Of a stretch of DNA of 64,000 bases, positions 1 through 8,581 are shown one piece after another (position 1 is the first letter of the stretch; every line of letters begins with the position of its first letter). This DNA comes from Acidimicrobiia bacterium (GTDB lineage: Bacteria; Actinomycetota; Acidimicrobiia; Spongiisociales; Spongiisociaceae): NCBI GenBank assembly GCA_021296345.1, contig JAGWAN010000027.1, positions 1 to 64,000 on the forward strand. Reading direction: 5' to 3'. Position numbers and translations under genes: made by a program. Below the pieces are notes generated by a model that was not told the origin of the DNA, ran no database searches, and saw nothing but the letters and a program-made list of their open reading frames with translations.

Positions 1-348
1 TATGTCGAGCAGGCGCGGGTTGGTGAGCAGGCGGAAAACCTCCGGTCCGGTGTTCATGGTGTGGCTGCGGTCGAGGTCCTCGAGCAGCGGGAGGGAGATG
101 TCGAGGTGCTGGTAGAGGTCGTACATGTCGTCGAGCTGCTGCATCGCCTCGATGTAGCACTCCGAGAAGGTGGTCCCGGTGAGAGGCGGCAGTTTTCCTT
201 GGAAGGCCAGGTCGGCCGAAACCCGATCGACGATTTTCTTGTACTCGGCCTCGAGCGCGGCCAGGTCCTCTTCGGTGAGGACATCTTCGACGATCAGGTA
301 TCCGTCCTCGCGGAACCGATCAAGCTGTCCCACCGTGAGCCCGGCCAT
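1..348 (-). CDS. Phytanoyl-CoA dioxygenase (PhyH) family protein, N-terminal part
   Basis: The minus strand reads 116 codons from an ATG at 348 and runs off the window edge, so only the N-terminus is present. It opens MAGLTVGQLDRFREDGYLIV, followed by an acidic VEDVLTEEDLAALEAEY helix. This is the usual opening of PhyH-type Fe(II)/2-oxoglutarate oxygenases (eqLdqFredGylvv...dvlt). The catalytic HxD...H motif would lie beyond the window, so substrate cannot be inferred. The start is supported by GGAGG at 356-360, seven bases upstream. It is divergent from the Xsc gene, with a 299-bp gap. PhyH enzymes hydroxylate alkyl, quaternary amine or aminosulfonate substrates, and the Xsc neighbour makes a sulfonate or amine substrate conceivable but unproven. 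Confidence 0.8.
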   Translation of the reverse strand, partial: MAGLTVGQLDRFREDGYLIVEDVLTEEDLAALEAEYKKIVDRVSADLAFQGKLPPLTGTTFSECYIEAMQQLDDMYDLYQHLDISLPLLEDLDRSHTMNTGPEVFRLLTNPRLLDI

Positions 349-647
349 CCTGTCACCTCCACACCTGCCGGTTAGGCGTTACTCTATATCCGCGCGCGCC
401 GCAATTGGAGTCCGATCGAGAAGGAATCAGAGGCCGGCCCGGCGTAGCCTGGCCGGCGGCGCACCCGGGTTCATGCCGGAAGCTCCTGGCTTCGATTGGG
501 GTCCTCGACCGGTACGGGAGCATCTGTCACTTACGGTGTGGGGTACTCTTCTGGGGCCGGGGCGGGCGAGGCGGCCCCTTGGTGCCTCGAGCCGGGTCAC
601 AGGAGGGCCGCGGCGCCTCCCGGCTGCGTACGGAGGAGGAAAAGAAG
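349..647. other. Divergent intergenic region between the PhyH gene and xsc
   Basis: This 299-bp stretch separates the divergent PhyH and Xsc genes and must carry both promoters. A TATAGA-like hexamer on the minus strand near 380-388 lies about 30 bases before the PhyH start. A TACTCT hexamer on the plus strand at 544-549 lies about 100 bases before xsc. Neither has a convincing -35 partner. No RNA element or convincing small ORF is seen. An in-frame extension of xsc upstream to 405 exists but its translation has no family resemblance. Confidence 0.4.
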
Positions 648-2360
648 ATGGTCCGGATGACCGCTAGCGAGGCATTTGTCGAGACCCTCGCCGCCCAGGG
701 AGTGACCGACGTGTTCGGCATCGTCGGGTCGGCCTTCATGGAAGCTCTTGACATCTTCGAGCCGGCCGGGATCAGGTTCTGGCCGGTGGCCCACGAGCAG
801 AACGCCGCCCACATGGCCGACGGATACAGCCGGGTCTCGAACCGGCACGGGGTCTGCATCGGCCAGAACGGTCCGGGCATTACCAACTTCGTAACGGCCA
901 TCGCCGCTGCGTACTGGGCCCATTCACCCGTGGTCGCCATAACGCCGCAAGCCGGCTCCATGGGGGAAGGTTTGGGAGGCTTCCAGGAGACGGACCAGAT
1001 GCCGATCTTCTCGAAGATCACCAAGTACCAGGTGGAGGTCAAGAGGTTCGAGCGGATCGCGGAGCTCACGCATCGGTCCTTCACGCTGGCGATGGCGGAG
1101 CGGGGCCCGGTGCAGATCAACATCCCGCGCGACTACTTCTACGGGGAAGCCGACTTCGACATCAGAGAGCCCCTCGTGATAGAGCGCTCCTCGGGCGGGT
1201 CGGACGGCCTGGCCGCCGCCACGCGGTTGCTGGCAGGGGCCCGCTTCCCGGTGCTGATGGTGGGAGGGGGCGTCGTGATGGGGGGCGGGCAGGCCGAAGC
1301 CGTGGGCCTGGCAGAACTGCTGGGCGCGCCCGCGATCTGCTCGTACCTTCACAACGACGCCTTCCCGGCCGGGCACGATCTGGCCTGCGGGCCGATCGGC
1401 TACCAGGGCTCCAAGGCGGCGATGCGCCTCGTTGCACAGGCCGACGTGATCCTGGCGCTGGGCACCCGGCTGGGACCCTTCGGCACGTTGCCCCAGTACG
1501 GCATCGAGTACTGGCCCGAGGACGCCCGGATCATCCAGGTCGATGCCGACCACCGGACGCTGGGTCTGGTGAAGCCGGCCGAGGTGGCGATACACGGCGA
1601 CGCCGCGGCCGTTGCCGCCGAGTTGGCGCGGAGGCTGGCGGGCGTGGATCTGGCGTGCGCGGCGACCCGCGACCACCGGATGGCCCGGATCCGGGCGGAG
1701 AAGGAGGCCTGGTCACGGGAACTGGACTCGATCTCCTCCTCGCAGGATGTCCCCATCGCGCCCCGCACCGCCCTGCGCGAGCTGGAACTGGCCATGCCGG
1801 TCGACTCCATGGTCACAACCGACATCGGGAACATCTGCTCCGTGGCCAATTCGTACCTGAGCTTCGACCGGCCCAACAGCATGTTCGCGGCAATGATGTT
1901 TGGGAACTGCGGCTACGCATTCCCCACCGCGATGGGGGCGAAAGTGGCCGCGCCGGAACGGCCCGCCATCGCCTACGTGGGGGACGGCGCCTGGGGGATG
2001 AGCTTGGCAGAGGTCATGACCTGCGTACGGGAGAACATCCCGGTGGTGGCCTGCGTGTTCAACAACGGGCAGTGGGGCGCCGAGAAGCGCAACCAGATCG
2101 ACTTCTACGACGACCGCTACGTGGCGACCATGCTCGAGAACCCGAGCTTCGCGGCCATCGCCCGCGCCATGGGGGCCGAGGGCGAGGTTGTCTCGAAGCC
2201 GGCAGAGGTCGGTGACGCTCTGCGGGCGGCCGTCGAATCGGAGCGGCCCACTGTGCTCGAGATCCAGGTGAGCCGGGAGCTGGGCGAGCCCTTCCGTAGG
2301 GACGCCCTGCAGAAGCCCGTCCGGCTGCTGGAGAAGTACGCCAAGTACAGCAGCGAGTAG
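648..2360 (+). CDS. xsc: Sulfoacetaldehyde acetyltransferase (TPP-dependent)
   Basis: Xsc converts sulfoacetaldehyde plus phosphate to acetyl phosphate and sulfite, the desulfonation step of taurine and related C2-sulfonate catabolism. The 570-residue product fits the family length. It has the acetolactate-synthase-like N-terminal domain with catalytic Glu50 in HEQNAAHMADGY, the Xsc-like IGQNGPGITNFVTA and GGFQETDQM stretches, and a C-terminal TPP site running from GDG (445-447) to NN (472-473). The ATG at 648 follows GGAGGAGG at 632-639; the upstream in-frame extension lacks family similarity. No Pta, taurine transaminase, dehydrogenase or sulfonate exporter is adjacent, so the rest of the pathway must be elsewhere. 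Other TPP decarboxylases are the alternative, but the N-terminal match to Xsc is close. Confidence 0.88.
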   Translation: MVRMTASEAFVETLAAQGVTDVFGIVGSAFMEALDIFEPAGIRFWPVAHEQNAAHMADGYSRVSNRHGVCIGQNGPGITNFVTAIAAAYWAHSPVVAITPQAGSMGEGLGGFQETDQMPIFSKITKYQVEVKRFERIAELTHRSFTLAMAERGPVQINIPRDYFYGEADFDIREPLVIERSSGGSDGLAAATRLLAGARFPVLMVGGGVVMGGGQAEAVGLAELLGAPAICSYLHNDAFPAGHDLACGPIGYQGSKAAMRLVAQADVILALGTRLGPFGTLPQYGIEYWPEDARIIQVDADHRTLGLVKPAEVAIHGDAAAVAAELARRLAGVDLACAATRDHRMARIRAEKEAWSRELDSISSSQDVPIAPRTALRELELAMPVDSMVTTDIGNICSVANSYLSFDRPNSMFAAMMFGNCGYAFPTAMGAKVAAPERPAIAYVGDGAWGMSLAEVMTCVRENIPVVACVFNNGQWGAEKRNQIDFYDDRYVATMLENPSFAAIARAMGAEGEVVSKPAEVGDALRAAVESERPTVLEIQVSRELGEPFRRDALQKPVRLLEKYAKYSSE

Positions 2361-2369
2361 ACCGACAGC

Positions 2370-2582
2370 GTGCGAACGCAATCCGGGCGGGATGGGACGG
2401 TCTATGGCGCGGGCCGGGTCTCAGCAACCGGTGTCGACGTCTCGAACCGCCCCGCGACGGGCCTGGTAGACACCCGTCTCGAGGCCGCATACCGCGAGAT
2501 GGCGGCTGACGAAGCCCGGAAGTCCGAGGCCCTGGCATGGTCCGAAGGACTGATAGGTGATGCGGCCGATGGACCGCGGTGA
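2370..2582 (+). CDS. MazE-like antitoxin remnant
   Basis: A 70-codon frame begins at GTG 2370. Its second half (LEAAYREMAADEARKSEAL, then AWSEGLIGDA) matches the acidic helical tail of small actinobacterial antitoxins encoded just before MazF-type toxins. The first 35 residues are low-quality sequence with no ribbon-helix-helix or AbrB pattern, so the DNA-binding domain seems lost or replaced. The 3' end overlaps the truncated mazF by 14 bases, the usual mazEF arrangement. Probably a relic; whether any protein is made is unknown. Confidence 0.4.
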   Translation: MRTQSGRDGTVYGAGRVSATGVDVSNRPATGLVDTRLEAAYREMAADEARKSEALAWSEGLIGDAADGPR

Positions 2583-2655
2583 TGTCTGGTGGGTGACGTT
2601 CGATCCAGCACGTGAGGCGAGACCCTCAAAACACGTTTGTCGACTAGACCTGTAG
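2569..2655 (+). pseudogene. mazF: Truncated MazF toxin (5' fragment)
   Basis: From ATG 2569 the frame reads MDRGDVWWVTFDPA, an excellent match to the MazF/PemK N-terminus (RGDVWWVdfdPa). After Pro13-Ala14 the similarity stops, and the frame ends at TAG 2653-2655 after 28 codons. MazF endoribonucleases are about 110 residues, so roughly three quarters are missing, including the RPAVVVS core. The ATG lies inside the end of the upstream antitoxin frame, which fixes the gene order. This is a dead toxin left by deletion or rearrangement. No further mazF sequence was found in the following 90 bases before the next gene. Confidence 0.7.
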
Positions 2656-2741
2656 GCCGGTCCACGCGGTAGCACACACGAGTGCCGCAGGCGTCAACAC
2701 ATCATGCAGTCGCGTGGTTCGGACCATTACGCTTGGGGCAG

Positions 2742-3827
2742 ATGCGACGGCCTCCTATTCGCCTGCTGGATGTGGGCGGAACTCCTTCCGAGATGGGTCA
2801 CATCCACGGCAGCACCTATGCGGCGGAGATCCGCGAGTACACCGAGGAACGGATCGGGCTGGTGATGTCCGGCTTGTGGACCGGGGCCCCTCTCCCCAGG
2901 GGGACGGTTCTCGACCTCGCCGAGGCCTGCCTCGAAGCCCACCGGTGCCAGTCCGCCGTCCTGCACGAAGAGATGTCCGCCATGGCCGGCGCTGCCGGGA
3001 TCAGCTTGGCCGAGGCGGTCGTGGTGGGCGGTTTCACCGACTTCGTGGATACCGTGCGGGCACACCTCGGTCGTGGCGTCCCCGCCGCGCCGATGGCGGA
3101 GGATGACTGTACGGCCTTCATAGTCCCTGACAGCCGGGCCGGTGGCGCCGGATTCTACGGGCAGACCTGGGACATGCACGCCTCGGCCACCGACCACGTC
3201 GTCCTGATGCGTACCAGACCAGACGAAGGGCCGCGTGCCCTGATCTTCAGCACCGTGGGATGCCTCGGGCAGATCGGGATGAACGATCGAGGCCTGTGCG
3301 TGGGCATCACCAACCTGGCCGCCTCCGACGGGCAGGTCGGTGTCACGTGGCCGACCGTCGTCCGCGACGCTTTGTCGGCCGGAAACGCCCCGGCGGCCCG
3401 AGATGTCATCCTGGAAGCGGATCTCGCCGGAGGCCACAACTACATGATCTTCGACGCGGACGGGGTGGGTTTCAACATCGAAGCCATGCCCGGCGTCCGG
3501 TCGGTGACCACCTTGTCCGCCGAACCGCTGGTCCATACCAACCACACCACCGGCGAAGCCACCCGGGCGGTCGAGAGCGAGCGGCCGCCCGAGTTGGCGG
3601 ACAGCTCCCATCGGCGGCTCGACGTGGCCGCCGGTCACCTCGACCGAGAGGTCCTTACCGAAGAGGACCTGATGGACCTCACCCGCGGTGGGGTGTGCCA
3701 GGTGGCCACGCCGCCCTACGACCTGGAGACGTCGGGGGCTACCGTTATGCGACCCAGGACCAGGGACTTCTGGGCCGTGTGGGGCCTCCCCAGCATGAAC
3801 GACTTCGTACCCATCGAATTCCTTTGA
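2742..3827 (+). CDS. C45-family autoproteolytic acyltransferase/hydrolase
   Basis: The 361-residue protein resembles the acyl-CoA:6-aminopenicillanate acyltransferase (AAT, peptidase C45, Ntn-hydrolase) family. It has an N-terminal helical region (MGHIHGSTYAAEIREY) and the cleavage/nucleophile site DDCTAF with Cys123, which becomes the N-terminal nucleophile after self-cleavage. GQTWDMHA, GMNDRGLCVGITNL and a late HTNH motif follow as in the family. It lies 16 bases upstream of potA in the same direction, so it is probably co-transcribed with the spermidine/putrescine importer. A role in cleaving or forming N-acyl amines that the transporter handles is an inference. The ATG at 2742 was chosen because conserved sequence begins there; its ribosome site is weak. 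Confidence 0.8.
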   Translation: MRRPPIRLLDVGGTPSEMGHIHGSTYAAEIREYTEERIGLVMSGLWTGAPLPRGTVLDLAEACLEAHRCQSAVLHEEMSAMAGAAGISLAEAVVVGGFTDFVDTVRAHLGRGVPAAPMAEDDCTAFIVPDSRAGGAGFYGQTWDMHASATDHVVLMRTRPDEGPRALIFSTVGCLGQIGMNDRGLCVGITNLAASDGQVGVTWPTVVRDALSAGNAPAARDVILEADLAGGHNYMIFDADGVGFNIEAMPGVRSVTTLSAEPLVHTNHTTGEATRAVESERPPELADSSHRRLDVAAGHLDREVLTEEDLMDLTRGGVCQVATPPYDLETSGATVMRPRTRDFWAVWGLPSMNDFVPIEFL

Positions 3828-3843
3828 CCACGGAAGGGCCGGC

Positions 3844-4914
3844 ATGCCATCAGCGGTTCCAGCCGTAGGGCTCCATCGGATCACCAAGCGCTTCGGTGAC
3901 GTCGTCGCCGTGGACACTGTGGATCTCGAGATCGCCGACGGCGAGTTCTTCGCCCTGCTCGGCCCGTCCGGATGCGGGAAGACCACCACGCTCCGCCTGA
4001 TCGCGGGGCTCGAGTTCCCCACCACGGGCCGCCTGCGGATCTTCGGCGATGAGGTGGGCACCTTGCCCCCCAACCGGCGTCCTGTCAATACCGTCTTCCA
4101 GAACTACGCCCTCTTTCCCCACATGACCGCCGAGGAGAACGTGGCGTTCGGATTGCGGATGCGCAAGGTATCCAAGGCCGAGATCGAACCTCGCGTGCGG
4201 GACGCTATCGCCCTGGTCCACATGGAAGGGATGGAGCAGCGCCGTCCCGACCAGCTGTCGGGTGGCCAGCAGCAAAGGGTGGCGCTGGCCAGGGCGCTGG
4301 TCAACAGCCCCAAGGTCCTGCTCCTCGACGAGCCCCTGGGAGCGCTCGACCTCAAGCTTCGCGAAGCCATGCAGCTGGAGCTCAAGGCGCTCCAGCGTGA
4401 GGTGGGGATCACGTTCGTGTTCGTAACCCATGATCAGGGGGAGGCTCTGGCCATGAGCGACCGGATCGGGGTGATGGACGGCGGCCGGCTCCTCCAGGTC
4501 GGTACGCCCGAGGAGATCTATGCCCGCCCGGCCAATCGCTTCGTGGCCGACTTCATCGGGCATGCCAACCTGCTGGACGGGATGGTCACCGGACCGGATC
4601 AGGTCACCCTCACCAACGGCATCACCATCGCCGCCCCCTCCAACATCCAACCCGGAGGCCACGTGGCGGTCACACTGCGCCCGGAGCAGGCCTTGCTGCA
4701 CCCCTGGGGTGGGGCGCCCGAGCACCACACCTCCGTGGACGGCCAGGTGGAGCAGGTCACCTACCTGGGCAATGCGCTGATCTACCGGGTGTCATTCCAA
4801 TGGATGCACATCGACGTACGGTCGGAGAACCGGCCGGGCGGGGACCCGGTCAGCGCGGGTGACGAGGTAACCGTGTCCTGGGAACCCTCCTCGGTAGCGG
4901 TGGTACAGGACTAG
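3844..4914 (+). CDS. potA: Spermidine/putrescine ABC transporter ATP-binding protein
   Basis: PotA energises polyamine import across the cytoplasmic membrane. The 356-residue product has Walker A GPSGCGKT (40-47), Q-loop region FQNYALFPHMTAEENVAFGL, signature LSGGQ (138-142), Walker B LLLDEP (159-164) and switch VTHDQGEAL. A C-terminal TOBE-like domain (about 240-356) is typical of PotA/UgpC-type ATPases. FQNYALFPHMT and the HMEGMEQRRPDQLSGG segment match PotA more than sugar transporters. It is followed four bases later by potB, inside a C45-potA-potB-potC operon. Confidence 0.92.
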   Translation: MPSAVPAVGLHRITKRFGDVVAVDTVDLEIADGEFFALLGPSGCGKTTTLRLIAGLEFPTTGRLRIFGDEVGTLPPNRRPVNTVFQNYALFPHMTAEENVAFGLRMRKVSKAEIEPRVRDAIALVHMEGMEQRRPDQLSGGQQQRVALARALVNSPKVLLLDEPLGALDLKLREAMQLELKALQREVGITFVFVTHDQGEALAMSDRIGVMDGGRLLQVGTPEEIYARPANRFVADFIGHANLLDGMVTGPDQVTLTNGITIAAPSNIQPGGHVAVTLRPEQALLHPWGGAPEHHTSVDGQVEQVTYLGNALIYRVSFQWMHIDVRSENRPGGDPVSAGDEVTVSWEPSSVAVVQD

Positions 4915-4918
4915 CGGG

Positions 4919-5851
4919 GTGACCCTGACGGCCCCACCGCTTCCCACCGGCCCCGGACCGGGAGGGGCCGGCACGGGATTGCCGGAGGTCACTCCGGAGT
5001 TCGAACGGGCGGCGGCACGAGCCGACTCCCGGCGGGGGTTCCTGATGTCGCTTCCCGCCTACGTCTATCTCGTGCTGTTCTTCACCATCCCGTTCGGGAT
5101 AGTGGTGGTCTACTCGCTGGCCACCCGCAACACGATCGGCGGGACCGATCTGGCCGGCTGGAATCTCGACTCCTACCGCCGTCTGGCCGAGCCGATCGTC
5201 CGTGACATCCTGTTCCGGTCGGTCTGGATCGCAATGCTCACCACCTTGATCTGCCTGGTGGTTGCCTATCCCTTCTCCTACTTCATCGCCACCCGGACGC
5301 CCACGATCCGCAACATCCTGCTGGTGTTCGTGATGATCCCGTTCTGGACCAACTTCTTGGTGCGCAACTACGCGTGGCGGGTGATTCTCGGGTCGGACGG
5401 CCCCTTCGCAGCCGTCACCGAGGCGCTCGGTGTGGGGCGCCAGGAGATCCTCTTCACCCACTCAGCCGTGATCCTGGGCCTGGTGTACGGGTACCTGCCT
5501 TTCATGGTCCTGCCCCTCTACGCAGCGATCGAGCGGATCGACGGGAGCCTCATCGAAGCCGGCCGGGACCTGTACGCGTCCGGCGCCCAGACCTTCTGGC
5601 GGGTGCTGCTGCCGCTGTCGATGCCCGGGGTGCTGGCCGGTTCGATCCTGGTGTTCGTGCCCAGCCTGGGCGCCTACGTCACTCCCCAGATCCTGGGAGG
5701 CGGCAAGTCCACCATGCTCGGGTCCTACATCGTGGTGCAGTTCCTGACCGCCCGTAACTGGCCTCTCGGGGCATCCCTGTCCTTCGTGCTGATGACCGTG
5801 ATGCTGACCGCCACGCTGATCTACTTCCGGGCTGGAGGGCGGAAGCTGTGA
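4919..5851 (+). CDS. potB: Spermidine/putrescine ABC transporter permease PotB
   Basis: A 310-residue MetI-like permease with a soluble N-terminal tail of about 40 residues and six predicted hydrophobic segments, beginning with LPAYVYLVLFFTIPFGIVVV. The cytoplasmic EAA loop that docks the ATPase reads EAGRDLYASGAQTFWRVLLP, characteristic of the PotB/PotH group. The start is GTG 4919, four bases after the potA stop, so translation is probably coupled. Together with PotC it forms the channel. Confidence 0.88.
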   Translation: MTLTAPPLPTGPGPGGAGTGLPEVTPEFERAAARADSRRGFLMSLPAYVYLVLFFTIPFGIVVVYSLATRNTIGGTDLAGWNLDSYRRLAEPIVRDILFRSVWIAMLTTLICLVVAYPFSYFIATRTPTIRNILLVFVMIPFWTNFLVRNYAWRVILGSDGPFAAVTEALGVGRQEILFTHSAVILGLVYGYLPFMVLPLYAAIERIDGSLIEAGRDLYASGAQTFWRVLLPLSMPGVLAGSILVFVPSLGAYVTPQILGGGKSTMLGSYIVVQFLTARNWPLGASLSFVLMTVMLTATLIYFRAGGRKL

Positions 5852-5867
5852 TCCGGGGGAAGCGGCC

Positions 5868-6752
5868 ATGATCGGCGGTACGGCCCGCCCCGGCAGCGTC
5901 ACCGCGTGGGCACTGTCGGGCACGGCCTGGGTGGTGTACGCCTTCTTCTACGCCCCGATCGTCCTGCTGGTGGTGTTCTCGTTCAGCGACGATCGCAATG
6001 TGGGGCGTTGGGGCGGCTTCACCCTGTCCTGGTACGAGCAGTTCATCGACCATTCCCAGCTCCAGAACAGCCTCTGGGTGTCGATCCGGGTGGCCCTGCT
6101 GTCCACCGCCATCTCGGTGGTGCTTGGGACGCTGGCCGCGCTGGCTCTGGAGCGGTTCCGGTTCCGGGGACAGCGGGTGTTCGACGCCCTCCTCTACCTG
6201 CCGATCATCATCCCCGACGTCACCATGGCGGTGATGATGCTGCTGTTCTTCTCCGAGGGGATCCGCATCGCCGAGCTGCTGTTCGGCCTCGACCTCACCA
6301 AGGGTTTCACCACCATCACCATCAGCCACATCGCCTTCAACATCAGCTTCGTGTCGGTGGTGGTGCGGGCCCGGCTGTCGGGCATGAACGAGCAACTGGA
6401 GGAAGCCGCCCTCGATCTCTACGCCAACCGGTGGCGGAGCTTCCGATACGTCACCCTGCCGCAGATCGCCCCGGGCATAGCCGGCGGGGCGCTTCTCGCC
6501 CTCACCCTGTCGCTCGACGATGTGGTGGTCACCCAGTTCGCGTCCGGACCGGGTTCCACCACCCTGCCGGTGTTCGTGTTCGGCATGATCCGCCGCGGCG
6601 TAACCCCGCTCATCAACGCCGTCTCCGTCGTCATGCTGGCGGCGTCGATCGTGCTGGTGATCCTGTCGCTCGTCACCCAACGCCTCCGGACCGGGGAGAC
6701 CGGCCGGAGCCTGGGGGACCGCCCGCGAAGGCGCTCCGACTCGTCCGTCTAG
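5868..6752 (+). CDS. potC: Spermidine/putrescine ABC transporter permease PotC
   Basis: A 294-residue MetI-like permease. It begins with one hydrophobic span (YAFFYAPIVLLVVFSFSDD), then the family-typical WGGFTLSWYEQFIDHSQLQN periplasmic stretch. The EAA loop reads EEAALDLYANRWRSFRYVTLP, and SLDDVVVTQFASGPGSTTLP is the PotC hallmark. The tail is charged and Arg-rich. It is the last gene of the C45-potABC operon, with a 16-base gap after potB. The substrate-binding protein potD is not in this operon but starts 3.4 kb downstream. Confidence 0.9.
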   Translation: MIGGTARPGSVTAWALSGTAWVVYAFFYAPIVLLVVFSFSDDRNVGRWGGFTLSWYEQFIDHSQLQNSLWVSIRVALLSTAISVVLGTLAALALERFRFRGQRVFDALLYLPIIIPDVTMAVMMLLFFSEGIRIAELLFGLDLTKGFTTITISHIAFNISFVSVVVRARLSGMNEQLEEAALDLYANRWRSFRYVTLPQIAPGIAGGALLALTLSLDDVVVTQFASGPGSTTLPVFVFGMIRRGVTPLINAVSVVMLAASIVLVILSLVTQRLRTGETGRSLGDRPRRRSDSSV

Positions 6753-6819
6753 ACGAGAGGCGGTCCAGGCCGACGCATCGAGGACGGTCGAGGCCAGGGT
6801 CGGCTCCCGGTTCTGTGGG

Positions 6820-8460
6820 TCAGGTCTCGTACTTCTTGCCTTCGAAGACCGTTCCCCATATGGGGATGTCGCGGAGGGACTCGACGCCGACCGTGTAAGG
6901 GTCTGTCTCGAGGATCGTGAAGTCTGCTCGCTTGCCCCAGCGCAGCGATCCGATCTCGTCCTCGAGCCCGAGCACGTACGCGGCGTTGATGGTTATGGCC
7001 CTGATGGCGGCGTCGAGGGAGGCCCGCTCGTTCGGGCCCATCAGCGCACCGGACTCGGTGAGCCGGTTGGCGGCGATCCAGGCGTTGTTCAGCGGTTGCG
7101 CCGGCGCCATCGGGAAATCCGAGTGGACGGCGAAGCGCACTCCTGCTCGCTCCAGTGAGCCGAGCCTCGACATCTGGGACGCCCGCTCGTATCCGACCGC
7201 GTGGGCGGCAAAGGCTTCGGACAGCTCGTAAACGTAGTAAGCGTTGACCGAGGCGACGCCCCCGACCGCCGCGATGCGGTCAACCTGTTGCGAACTCGAG
7301 ATGCCTAAGTGCTCGAAGGTGAAGCGATGGTCGAAGCGGGGGCGTTCCCGCAGCAGCTTCTCCAGGGTGGACAGCGCCAGCTCGACGCCGAGGTCTCCGC
7401 TGCAGTGCACATGGATCTTCAGTCCGGCGTTCCATAGGATCCGGGCAATCTCCTCGAATCTCTCCGGGGGCGTGATCCACTCGCCGTGACGACCGTCGAG
7501 GTGTCCGGGGGGCTTCAGCATCAACAACTCTGCGAAGAACCCGCCGTCAGCGAAGAGCTTGACGTGGTCGCTGAACCGCAGGCGGCGGGTGTTCCGCGAT
7601 GGATGCGCCAATGCACCTTCGAGGAACTGCCGGTCGGTGCGCGCATTGCCGTCCGGTCCCGCGGTGTAGGGCATCAGCTGGATCCGGAATGGGGTGTCCG
7701 GCTGTTCCATCACCGCCTGGAGGTGGGACCATTCCTCCTCGAATCCGTAGAAACCGAACGCGGCGTCGCCAATAGTCGTATGTCCACCCCGGTGGATGAC
7801 CTGGCGCATCCGGTCGAGCCCACCACGGAACCGCTCCGCCTCCAGGATGAAGCTTCGGAGGTGGCGCAACGCCACTTCCAGGCCCGTTTCGAAGAACCTG
7901 CCCGTCTCGAGATCGATCTGGGGGTGGCGGCGTGCAACCGCCGCGTCCAGATCCATCCACCGCAAGCAGGCGTCGTTCACCACCAGCGAGTGGTAGCCGC
8001 GATGCCAGACCACGATGGGACGGGTCGTAGATATCTCGTTGAGGGCGCGCCGGTCGATGTCGCCATGCCATATGGGGTGATGGCCGAAGGAGAGCAACGG
8101 GTCACCGGGTGCCAGGTCGGCGTCGATCTCGACCAAGCGTGTGCGGAATTGCCCCTCGTCACGCACGGGTCGGATTTCCTCCCAGGGGAGATCCCACCCC
8201 ACTGCGGTCATGAACTGCATGGGCAGCAGCATGGCGGCCATGGAGGGATGCAGGTGGGGATCGATAAAGCCCGGCATGATGCAGTGGTCTTTGAAGGTGT
8301 CGTCAACCTCGTGGTGACGGGCTTCCAGCCACGGCCGCATGGTGTCGAGTGTCCCGACCTCGACAATGCGACCGTCCCGCACCGCGACCGCTTCCGCCAC
8401 CGGCAGGGACGGTTCCATCGTCCGCACCGATCGCGCCACGAACACAGTTATCTCGGCCAT
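6820..8460 (-). CDS. Amidohydrolase (YtcJ-like, amidohydrolase 3)
   Basis: A 546-residue metal-dependent hydrolase of the YtcJ/exoenzyme-regulatory-protein type. It has an N-terminal beta-sandwich (GRIVEVGTLDTMRPWLE), first metal motif PGFIDPHLHPS near 69-79, HVHCSGD in the middle, HSDFPM near the C-terminus, then a C-terminal composite strand LRWGKRADFTILETDP. The ATG at 8460 is preceded by GGGAGG; sequence upstream in the same frame has no family likeness. It is 121 bases downstream of the flavin amine oxidase on the same strand, flanked by pot genes, so an amide derived from an amine is a reasonable guess at substrate. Family members include N-substituted formamide deformylase, but exact activity cannot be read. 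Confidence 0.82.
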   Translation of the reverse strand: MAEITVFVARSVRTMEPSLPVAEAVAVRDGRIVEVGTLDTMRPWLEARHHEVDDTFKDHCIMPGFIDPHLHPSMAAMLLPMQFMTAVGWDLPWEEIRPVRDEGQFRTRLVEIDADLAPGDPLLSFGHHPIWHGDIDRRALNEISTTRPIVVWHRGYHSLVVNDACLRWMDLDAAVARRHPQIDLETGRFFETGLEVALRHLRSFILEAERFRGGLDRMRQVIHRGGHTTIGDAAFGFYGFEEEWSHLQAVMEQPDTPFRIQLMPYTAGPDGNARTDRQFLEGALAHPSRNTRRLRFSDHVKLFADGGFFAELLMLKPPGHLDGRHGEWITPPERFEEIARILWNAGLKIHVHCSGDLGVELALSTLEKLLRERPRFDHRFTFEHLGISSSQQVDRIAAVGGVASVNAYYVYELSEAFAAHAVGYERASQMSRLGSLERAGVRFAVHSDFPMAPAQPLNNAWIAANRLTESGALMGPNERASLDAAIRAITINAAYVLGLEDEIGSLRWGKRADFTILETDPYTVGVESLRDIPIWGTVFEGKKYET

Positions 8461-8581
8461 GTGAGCCTCCCATGCCCAGCGGGTGCCGTCACTCCTCACC
8501 CGGCAGTCTGAGAATCCTATTTCGCCGGGAGATCGGAGCGCGAGAACGTCTTGCCTGTCGCGGGCGAACCGGCTCGAGGTC

